DNA from: an uncultured Aquincola sp.
GTDB taxonomy: Bacteria > Pseudomonadota > Gammaproteobacteria > Burkholderiales > Burkholderiaceae
Direction: 5' to 3'
DNA: 5,605 bases
Assembly (NCBI GenBank): GCA_937883885.1
Contig: CAKZXL010000642.1
Location: 1-5,605 of the forward strand
Position numbers and translations under genes: made by a program. Positions 1 through 4,682 of the stretch are shown piece after piece. The notes below the pieces were generated by a model. The model was not told the origin of the DNA. It saw nothing but the letters and a program-made list of their open reading frames with translations, and searched no databases. How positions within the stretch are numbered: position 1 is the first letter of the stretch; each line of letters starts with the position of its first letter.

Positions 1-185
1 GCAGCGTGTGGAAGCTGCTGGTGCAGGAGGGCGACGAGGTGGCCGAAGGCCAGCCGCTGCTGGTGGTGGAGAGCATGAAGATGGAGTTCAGCGTGCCCGC
101 CCCCGCCAGCGGCCGCGTGCTGCGCCTGTGCTGCCGCGAGGGCGGCGCGGTGGCGGCGGGGCAGCGGGTGGCGGTGCTTGTCTAG
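1..185 (+). CDS. Biotin-dependent carboxylase, C-terminal biotinyl domain (probable urea carboxylase), 5' partial
   Basis: The gene enters from the left edge. The first whole codon is at base 3 and it ends at TAG 183-185, giving 60 visible residues. These form a biotinyl (BCCP-like) domain: a SVWKLLVQEGDEVAEGQPL strand region, the biotinylation motif ESMKMEF with the acceptor lysine at bases 78-80, then VPAPASGRV and EGGAVAAGQRVAVLV, the usual closing half of the barrel. In this family the lysine carries biotin, which shuttles carboxyl groups between the carboxylase and carboxyltransferase active sites. The SVWK stretch ahead of the motif is typical, from memory, of urea carboxylase, which makes allophanate from urea with ATP and bicarbonate. 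Acyl-CoA or pyruvate carboxylase cannot be excluded because the catalytic domains lie outside the window. The domain looks intact, and the stop falls inside an 11-bp repeat that recurs at the end of hipA. Confidence 0.8.
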   Translation, partial: SVWKLLVQEGDEVAEGQPLLVVESMKMEFSVPAPASGRVLRLCCREGGAVAAGQRVAVLV

Positions 186-186
186 C
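176..186. repeat. Left copy of 11-bp direct repeat
   Basis: GCTTGTCTAGC, identical and in the same orientation at 2978-2988. This copy contains the carboxylase stop codon. It is followed directly by a 10-bp perfect palindrome, TCGTCGACGA, at 187-196. The integrase remnant ends at this repeat. It may be a target-site duplication or a recombination core; an 11-mer occurring twice by chance in 5.6 kb is not rare, so its position is the main argument. Confidence 0.6.
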
Positions 187-574
187 TCGTCGACGATACT
201 GGCGTCTTACCTGTCTTCACCGAGTAGCGTGGACCGCGAACTGCCGTCGCCAGGTTGATCAGCATCACCTGTCCCACATCGACCATTCGAACAGTGGGTG
301 CAGAGCGGCCGGGCGCTGGTTCACCGACGGCGAGGCCAGGTCCAACTGCTCAACGCGACGTGAACTAGCTGCACCCGCCGGTGTCACGCACGCTGAAGCG
401 TGCGCGCCAGTCGGCGAAGTGCTGCCCGGCCCGCGCGTAGGCCTTGTGGGTAGTTGGATTGCGGATGTCGGCGGTGAAGAACTCCAGCGTGCGCGACTTG
501 GTGCGGGCGTTGGGCGCAAGCAGCGCTGGCACTGGCGCGGCGGGCAGGATTTCGATCTGGGTGGGGACGAACAT
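182..574 (-). pseudogene. Tyrosine recombinase (phage-type integrase), N-terminal remnant, frameshifted and truncated
   Basis: Three reading frames join into one recognisable integrase N-terminal region. The first starts at ATG 574 with MFVPTQIEILPAAPVPAL and contains LEFFTADIRNPTTHKAYARA, a pattern I recognise from the core-binding (SAM-like) domain of tyrosine recombinases. It meets a stop at about 365. A second frame gives LASPSVNQRPAALHPLFEW and stops at 265-267. A third gives GQVMLINLATAVRGP and SVKTGKTPV, ending at a TAG at 182-184. The shift from second to third frame fits loss of one base within 275-282. Between the first and second frames some codons also seem missing (about 350-395). 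The catalytic domain with the R-H-R-Y residues is absent. An in-frame GTG at 616 would add 14 residues, but ATG 574 fits the family better. It cannot encode a working recombinase. Confidence 0.75.
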
Positions 575-588
575 GGCCGTCGAGGGGT

Positions 589-616
589 GTGATTGATATC
601 GTTCTTTGTTAATCAC
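589..616. repeat. Inverted repeat upstream of the integrase remnant
   Basis: GTGATT at 589-594 is repeated in inverse as AATCAC at 611-616, with a 16-base AT-rich interior. It lies between the HEPN gene stop and the integrase start. It could be an old operator or recombinase site, or chance. The loop is too long and there is no T-run suitable for an intrinsic terminator of the HEPN operon. Confidence 0.25.
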
Positions 617-628
617 AGCTCGACCGCT

Positions 629-1429
629 TCAACTCCCGCCAGCGCTCTCGTCCTTAGCTGGCCAAAGTTGGTTGATCAGCTCGCAGACGATCTGAAACGT
701 CCGCAGGACGTTTGCGTGCAACATCTGACTTCCGTGCGCATACTCGTTTCGCAGTCTCGGTAGACCCTGGAGGAACTGCTGCAGCCAGTCGAATCCCATG
801 TCGTCGGCGGTCGGCACAGCCGGGCTATTGGGCAGCACCAATCGATCCAGCCCGTTCCGCTCCATGAACTCAATCTGCTCGATGCAGCGGCGATCCTCTG
901 CAAGCTGCTGCGCCCACTGGCCTCGGAGAGTAAGACCTTCATTCGTGATAAGGCCGATTCTTGCGGCCATAGTCAGGAGCTGTGTCAAGCCAGCGGGGCG
1001 ACCTCTTCCCTTGGGCTTCCCGCTCTTCGCGTACGGTCCCAGAACTGCACCCGCGTCGTCAATCACTCCTCGCCGCACCAGGGCAAATCGCAGCGCCATT
1101 TCCAGCGATGCCAATGCCTGGTGCTCTGCAACGACATGAAATCGGTAGACATGCCACGCGAAAAGGTACAGATTCCGCGCCGTGTCGTAGTGAACCAGAA
1201 CCTCCGCGGGCACCATGTCGTGCAGTCGAAGTTCTGCAATGCATTCGTACCGATCGCGCTGCTCAAGCGGACGGACTGCCGCGCCCTCAAGAACTGCTAG
1301 GTAGAGCATTCGCGCATCAGGAGCGGCGAGCTGATGAAGAGACCTGAGCCCGTCCACGGGCTCAGCATGGCCGTCGTCTCCCTCCGGCGATCCTTCGACG
1401 TCCGCCGCGTTCGGTTCCTCACGGCTCAC
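629..1429 (-). CDS. HEPN-motif protein, second gene of a two-gene candidate defence operon
   Basis: A 266-residue protein that I cannot assign to a named family. The start is GTG at 1427-1429, overlapping the upstream stop as GTGA, with a GGAG ribosome site 7 bases before it. Residues 1-25 are acidic and probably disordered. Residues 85-120 form a likely helical region rich in aromatic residues followed by AEHQALASLEMALR. A basic patch KSGKPKGRGR lies at about 135-144. Near the C-terminus is LPRLRNEYAHGSQMLH, containing R227-N-E-Y-A-H232. This is the R-x4-6-H motif, with a polar residue after R, used by HEPN ribonucleases; these commonly dimerise and cut RNA in toxin-antitoxin, Abi, CRISPR (Csm6, Cas13) and other defence systems. 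HEPN assignment rests on this motif and the helical look. Some HEPN-like proteins are not nucleases. RNA cleavage and defence are inferences, supported by overlap with a nuclease-like gene and the adjacent integrase relic. No membrane segment or signal peptide is seen. Confidence 0.8.
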   Translation of the reverse strand: MSREEPNAADVEGSPEGDDGHAEPVDGLRSLHQLAAPDARMLYLAVLEGAAVRPLEQRDRYECIAELRLHDMVPAEVLVHYDTARNLYLFAWHVYRFHVVAEHQALASLEMALRFALVRRGVIDDAGAVLGPYAKSGKPKGRGRPAGLTQLLTMAARIGLITNEGLTLRGQWAQQLAEDRRCIEQIEFMERNGLDRLVLPNSPAVPTADDMGFDWLQQFLQGLPRLRNEYAHGSQMLHANVLRTFQIVCELINQLWPAKDESAGGS

Positions 1430-2781
1430 GCTGAGTCTCCGGTTTGATCAGCGGCCTTGATAGTCAGCGGTGCGGCGGACGGATCATGTTTGAAGTGAAT
1501 GACCAGCATGTCATCGTCCTTGTCGACTCCGCCGGGCTCGATTTCAACTCCGGCCAGGATGTCGCCCTGGTTCAACCGATGTGCGAAGAGGTTGCGCTGA
1601 TTCGGCTTGTCCTCCATGCCTGTGAAGTGCTGGAACTGCGCGAGCGTGATGCGACCGCCCAAGAGATCAAGGAGCGCCCTTGCCGAAATCTTGATGGTCA
1701 TTGCCGACCTCGCTGAAGTGATCTGTGTTCCCAGGTACCAGCCGCGGGCGTCGTGCCCGTATAGCGCCTGCTGTTGCAGCGAACGTGCCTGGTAGCCTTC
1801 AAATCGAGGGGGTGGAAGATGCGAGATCAAGTCGGTAAGTGCGCTCTGGTCGAGAGCCAAGCCTGGCCGGACGAGCAAGTCAGCACGCCACAGTTTCTTC
1901 TCGTTCGTCCACGTCCAACTTGATGATTCACGTCTCGGAGATAAGACGACGACGGCATCCACCCCGCCCTCGGCCTTTCGTAGGAAATGCTCGATGACCT
2001 GTCTGCCCGTCACAGCCGATATGGAGCGCATTCGCGGATTCAGGTCGCGAAGCATTCGAGCACCGGCATCGGCGACGACGATGCAGCGCAGGCCTTGGAA
2101 ATCGGGAATCGTGAGCTGTCGCCGTTTCGCCGTTAGCGCCTCGTAGAGGGGGTTGTCTTCCAGGGAATACGCTTCCGCTGGCATCGAGCTGAAGAAGTTG
2201 CTGAGTGGATGCTGGCGAATCGCATGCCATGTCACCACAAAGTGCGTGTTCCCCTGCCTGACTTCGAGTTGTGAACTTCGATCGGCCTGCCCGAGCCAAG
2301 CCTTAAGCGCTTGGCGCGTCGCTTCGTCGGGGACGAAGTCGCGATCGATCCTTCGCCGACGGACGTAGCCTTGCGGTCCATAGCCGCTCTCTTCAGCGAA
2401 CGTGAAGTGAAGATGCTTACCGTAGCCCTTCCCTACCGTGTTTGCGAACTCGCATAGTCGCGCTGCGATGCGGCGCATCTCGTCTTCTTGCGACAGCCGC
2501 CCATCAGAGATCGCAGTGACCTCCACTGCGCACGGCGCAGGGGCAAACAGAGTCTCCGAGTAGGCATCTGGGCGCCGTTCGCCGAACCACTCTGGCTCGA
2601 TCTCAATGTCACCAAGCTTTCCTAGCGCCCAAAGAACGCCCAGCTCCATTTCGGCTGGCAGCGCCTGATCGACGCGTTTGCTTTCAAGCCGAGCACGCAA
2701 GTCGTTGAGCTTGCCAAGATCCATCCGGCCGGATAGATCGTCCAGCATGCTTTGCAGCCGTCGTCGGGTAAAGACAGGCAT
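1426..2781 (-). CDS. PD-(D/E)xK-like protein of unknown family, first gene of the two-gene operon
   Basis: A 451-residue protein from ATG 2779-2781 to TGA 1426-1428. The frame is closed by a stop upstream (about 2864-2866) and no other ATG, GTG or TTG lies between, so the start is well bounded, though no Shine-Dalgarno sequence is visible. The N-terminal part has a restriction-fold look: a helix with E45/E47 (AEMELGVLWALGKLG), then ERRPDAYSE with P71-D72, then the strand CAVEVTAI with E87-V88-T89. In PD-(D/E)xK nucleases the last motif is (D/E)-x-K; here threonine replaces lysine, so the enzyme may be an EVT-type variant, use a lysine from elsewhere, or be inactive. Residues 226-285 look alpha/beta (CIVVADAG, VDAVVVLSP). 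Residues 325-400 (FEGYQARS, ARGWYLGTQITS, ISARALLDLLGGRIT, RNLFAHRL) may be a separate C-terminal domain. No signal peptide or membrane helix is evident. The 4-bp overlap with the HEPN gene implies coupled expression and joint function. Confidence 0.8.
   Translation of the reverse strand: MPVFTRRRLQSMLDDLSGRMDLGKLNDLRARLESKRVDQALPAEMELGVLWALGKLGDIEIEPEWFGERRPDAYSETLFAPAPCAVEVTAISDGRLSQEDEMRRIAARLCEFANTVGKGYGKHLHFTFAEESGYGPQGYVRRRRIDRDFVPDEATRQALKAWLGQADRSSQLEVRQGNTHFVVTWHAIRQHPLSNFFSSMPAEAYSLEDNPLYEALTAKRRQLTIPDFQGLRCIVVADAGARMLRDLNPRMRSISAVTGRQVIEHFLRKAEGGVDAVVVLSPRRESSSWTWTNEKKLWRADLLVRPGLALDQSALTDLISHLPPPRFEGYQARSLQQQALYGHDARGWYLGTQITSARSAMTIKISARALLDLLGGRITLAQFQHFTGMEDKPNQRNLFAHRLNQGDILAGVEIEPGGVDKDDDMLVIHFKHDPSAAPLTIKAADQTGDSA
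1437..1440 (-). promoter_or_regulatory. Ribosome binding site for the HEPN gene
   Basis: GGAG on the minus strand, 7 bases ahead of the GTG start at 1429. It lies inside the end of the upstream coding sequence. Together with the GTGA overlap it supports the GTG as the true start and suggests translational coupling between the two genes. Confidence 0.6.
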
Positions 2782-2983
2782 AAGCGTTTGGTGATGGTGC
2801 TGGTGAAACGCAAACTTCAGTGATTGTCGGCACGTAACCCAGGGAATACGTATCGTAAGCGGTCAATAGATCACCTGCCTATGGTGCCTCGAATAGCTCT
2901 CATTCGGACCGGAGATTTCCCCTTTTGTTCAACGTCAGGCAGCGGGGAGTACCGACACGTCTAATTGCCAGTGTCCCGCTTGT
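2782..2983. other. Non-coding spacer between the nuclease-like gene and hipA
   Basis: This 202-base spacer must hold the promoter of the two-gene operon if that operon has its own. I see TTGACC (minus strand, 2861-2866), which resembles a -35 element, but no fitting -10 at 15-18 bases. An 8-bp palindrome, ATACGTAT, lies at 2846-2853 and could be an operator. The half next to hipA (about 2915-2975) has GTGTCGGTAC, AAAAGGGGAAAT and a GACAC/GTGTC inverted repeat that recall the ends of some insertion sequences. No coding sequence and no convincing intrinsic terminator were found; the GACAC/GTGTC stem has a 12-base loop and no following T-run. Confidence 0.4.
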
Positions 2984-2988
2984 CTAGC
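2978..2988. repeat. Right copy of 11-bp direct repeat
   Basis: GCTTGTCTAGC, identical to 176-186. The hipA stop codon (TAG on the minus strand, 2984-2986) lies within it, just as the carboxylase stop lies within the left copy. Two bases outside it, GCCAGTGTC (2967-2975) is an 8-of-9 inverted match to GATACTGGC at 195-203 near the left copy. That second match is weak, because the left sequence is explained as integrase coding remnant. Confidence 0.6.
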
Positions 2989-4333
2989 CAAGCAGGCGCC
3001 TCGCCGCCCCCGCCAGCCCGCCAAAGATGCTGGCCGCCACCCGCTGCGGAAACCACGCCGGCAACTGCCCCTGCACCTCTTCGATCACGGCCGGGGTGCG
3101 TTCGATCAACTCGTCGATCAGCGCCTGCACACCCCGCCCGTCTTCGGTGGTGATGCCGTGGCGCAGGCCCAGCGCCACCCAGTGGCGGTGGTGGATGTCG
3201 CGCATGCGCCAGTGGGCGTTCTTCGAGCGCACGGCCATCGCCATGCGTGCCCGGTGCGGTGAGATGCGGGCGGGTCCTTCGCCCAGCACCGGGTAGGCCG
3301 ACAGCACGTCGTACAGCGGCGTCATGCGGTAGCGGCCGCCGGGTTGCAGGAACAGGCTGAAGTTCTTCGCATGCCCGTCGGTGGCGCACAGCAGCCAGAA
3401 CAGCAGCTGCGCCCGGAAGAAGTCGCGCCGGTCTTGCGCGCGTTCGGTCGAGCCATCCAGCACGGCCAGGATGCGGTCGATGCCGGGGCCGCCGTCGGCT
3501 TCGTACTTGGCTTCGGGTGGCACGCCGGTGGCCTGGCACAGGTCTTCCTGCGGCAGGCGCAGCAGCCGCGGCGCACCCCGCGGCGGCGACCACCAGCGGC
3601 GGTCGAAGCGCTCGACGCCCAGCACCCGCACATCTTCAAACTGCAGCGGGTGGCAAGTGGCCACCGGCAGGCCGAAGGCCTTGAGGATCAGGGCGCACAG
3701 CCACTCGTTCTCGACCGAGTCGCGCAGATCGAGCCGCATGCCGCCCACCAGGCCCAGCGGCAGCTTGAGGATGTGGCTGGTGGGCGTGCTGCCGCGCGGC
3801 AGGCACCACTGGCCGCCGTGCCACAGCAGCGCGGTTTTCTCCTGCGCGCCGGCGATGGAGATGCGGAAGTCTTCGTCGTCGGTGCCGCGGCCCAGGGTCT
3901 GAGGCGTGCTGGCGCTGCGCAGCAACTGGGCCACCTGGGCTTCGGTCAGCGGCTCGGCTTTCACCGGTGCCGCGCCGTTGGAGGCCTGGTTGTCGGGCAG
4001 GATTTCCAGCGCACCCACGCAGTCGCGGCCGATCTCGGCCAGCAGGTCGAAGGCCGAGGTGGAACCGGTGCCGAAGCGCCGCGCCAGGCGCTCGCGGATG
4101 TCGCGGCTGTCGGGCAGCAGGTTCTCGAAGTACGCCCGTACAGCCGTGCCGCGATGCGGCGCATTGCCGGGCAGAAAAGGCAATGAAAGCGACAACGGCC
4201 GTCCGGTCTCGGACTGCAGCCAGGCCGGGTCGTACTGCAGCAGGTCGGGCCCGTTGGGCGCCAGCGTCCAGCGGCCGACGCGCTCGCCGTTCATCCAGAG
4301 CCCCAGCGTGCGGCTGTGCGATGGGCGGGCCAT
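2984..4333 (-). CDS. hipA: HipA-type serine/threonine kinase toxin
   Basis: A full-length 449-residue HipA, close to the 440 residues of E. coli HipA. By family knowledge the E. coli toxin phosphorylates glutamyl-tRNA synthetase, stalling translation and promoting persistence; the target here is unknown. The N-terminal subdomain has LPFLPGNAPHRG and YFENLLPDSRDIRERLARRF (about 50-87). The regulatory phosphorylation loop is intact as SIAGAQEKTALL, with S159 matching E. coli Ser150. K190 in SHILKLP corresponds to the ATP-contacting lysine. The catalytic loop ATDGHAKNFSLF has D319 and N324, and the metal-binding YDVLSAYP has D342. All key residues are present, so the kinase should be active. It starts at ATG 4331-4333, 4 bases after the hipB stop, with no strong ribosome site, which suggests coupling to the antitoxin. 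Its stop lies within the right 11-bp repeat. Confidence 0.95.
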   Translation of the reverse strand: MARPSHSRTLGLWMNGERVGRWTLAPNGPDLLQYDPAWLQSETGRPLSLSLPFLPGNAPHRGTAVRAYFENLLPDSRDIRERLARRFGTGSTSAFDLLAEIGRDCVGALEILPDNQASNGAAPVKAEPLTEAQVAQLLRSASTPQTLGRGTDDEDFRISIAGAQEKTALLWHGGQWCLPRGSTPTSHILKLPLGLVGGMRLDLRDSVENEWLCALILKAFGLPVATCHPLQFEDVRVLGVERFDRRWWSPPRGAPRLLRLPQEDLCQATGVPPEAKYEADGGPGIDRILAVLDGSTERAQDRRDFFRAQLLFWLLCATDGHAKNFSLFLQPGGRYRMTPLYDVLSAYPVLGEGPARISPHRARMAMAVRSKNAHWRMRDIHHRHWVALGLRHGITTEDGRGVQALIDELIERTPAVIEEVQGQLPAWFPQRVAASIFGGLAGAARRLLG

Positions 4334-4337
4334 GGCG

Positions 4338-4604
4338 TTACCAGGGGGGCGTCTCGGCCACGCGCAGGGGCGCCGCAGCGTCAGGGTCGGGCTGGCTCAG
4401 CACCCATTCCACGCCCAGGATGTGCAGCAGCTTCAGCAGCCGGGCGGCGCCCACGGTTTCGGCGTTGCGTTCCAGCGCCGAGTAGGTTTGCTGCGTGACG
4501 CCCAGGCGCAGCGCCACCTCACGCTGGGTGAGGCCCGCCTGCTTGCGAAAGGCCTGCAGCAGCGCGGGCAGCTGGTCGGCCGTGCGAAGGTGAAACTTCG
4601 GCAT
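4338..4604 (-). CDS. hipB: HipB-type helix-turn-helix antitoxin and autorepressor
   Basis: An 88-residue protein, the same length as E. coli HipB. It has an Xre-type helix-turn-helix (about residues 15-65: LTQREVALRLGVTQQTYSALER), followed by a short polar, proline-rich tail ending in tryptophan (AETPPW). HipB dimers bind and neutralise HipA and repress their own operon. E. coli HipB also ends in Trp after a flexible tail linked to proteolysis, so the shared ending may be meaningful. ATG 4602-4604 was chosen because it gives the family length and places the candidate operators upstream. An in-frame ATG at 4662-4664, overlapping the alanine racemase stop as TGATG, would add 20 basic residues (starting MCILQIQL) and is less likely because that stretch doubles as operator DNA. 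No clear Shine-Dalgarno sequence precedes either start. Confidence 0.9.
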   Translation of the reverse strand: MPKFHLRTADQLPALLQAFRKQAGLTQREVALRLGVTQQTYSALERNAETVGAARLLKLLHILGVEWVLSQPDPDAAAPLRVAETPPW

Positions 4605-4614
4605 ACAGCGTTTG
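4604..4614. promoter_or_regulatory. Candidate HipB operator half-site over the hipB start
   Basis: TACAGCGTTTG is an exact direct repeat of the first 11 bases of the palindrome at 4631-4641, 27 bases away. It touches the hipB start codon. The matching second arm is not conserved, so it may be a weak operator or half-site. Confidence 0.4.
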
Positions 4615-4630
4615 GTTTGTTTTCTGCGTT

Positions 4631-4648
4631 TACAGCGTTTGAGCTGTA
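4631..4648. promoter_or_regulatory. Candidate HipB operator palindrome
   Basis: TACAGC-6 bases-GCTGTA is a perfect 6-bp-arm palindrome in the 59-base gap upstream of hipB. It sits just downstream of the candidate -10 box, across the expected transcription start, as expected for autorepression. HipB in E. coli binds palindromes (TATCC-N8-GGATA); the arms here differ, so recognition by this HipB is inferred from position. Confidence 0.55.
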
Positions 4649-4661
4649 TCTGCAGAATACA
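4645..4661. promoter_or_regulatory. Second palindrome overlapping the hipBA promoter
   Basis: TGTAT-7 bases-ATACA, centred on CTGCAG, partly overlaps the palindrome at 4631-4648 and covers the candidate -10 box. It may be a second binding site for HipB or another regulator. Confidence 0.4.
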
Positions 4662-4682
4662 CATCAAAGGCTGTGCGTGCAA
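4654..4682 (-). promoter_or_regulatory. Candidate sigma-70 promoter for hipBA
   Basis: Minus strand: TTGCAC (4677-4682) as -35, a 17-base spacer, and TATTCT (4654-4659) as -10. The -35 lies inside the end of the alanine racemase gene. Predicted initiation near 4647 leaves a leader of about 40 bases. The boxes match consensus only partly (3/6 and 4/6); the exact spacing and the overlapping palindromes are the support. Confidence 0.45.

Larger units (their letters stand above)
176..2988. mobile_element. Putative acquired 2.8-kb cassette bounded by 11-bp direct repeats
   Basis: The segment runs between two copies of GCTTGTCTAGC, one on the carboxylase stop and one on the hipA stop. Inside are a broken tyrosine-recombinase remnant, the HEPN gene, the PD-(D/E)xK-like gene and a non-coding stretch. 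Base composition appears to change at the borders: a hand count gives 36/60 G+C at 2101-2160 against 49/60 at 3541-3600 in hipA. No intact recombinase or transposase is present, so this would be an immobile relic or a passenger moved by other enzymes. Direct observations are the repeats, the gene content and the two counted lines; acquisition by insertion is inferred. A previously larger island that suffered deletions is equally possible. Confidence 0.5.

Noticed and set aside
8..592. 194-residue plus-strand open frame across the carboxylase end
   Set aside because: It is out of frame with the clear biotinyl domain and runs through the integrase remnant; its composition is Gly/Arg/Ala-rich without motifs.
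629..1429. Reading the HEPN gene as part of a HEPN-MNT toxin-antitoxin pair
   Set aside because: The partner gene is 451 residues and lacks the small nucleotidyltransferase GS-x(10-12)-D-x-D signature, so this known pairing does not fit.
2958..2975. GACAC/GTGTC stem downstream of hipA as a rho-independent terminator
   Set aside because: Five-base stem, 12-base loop and no T-run in either direction.
3344..4186. 280-residue open frame on the plus strand opposite hipA
   Set aside because: It is antisense to a gene with all HipA motifs, and its Gln/Ala/Arg-rich low-complexity translation is typical of the shadow frame of a GC-rich gene.
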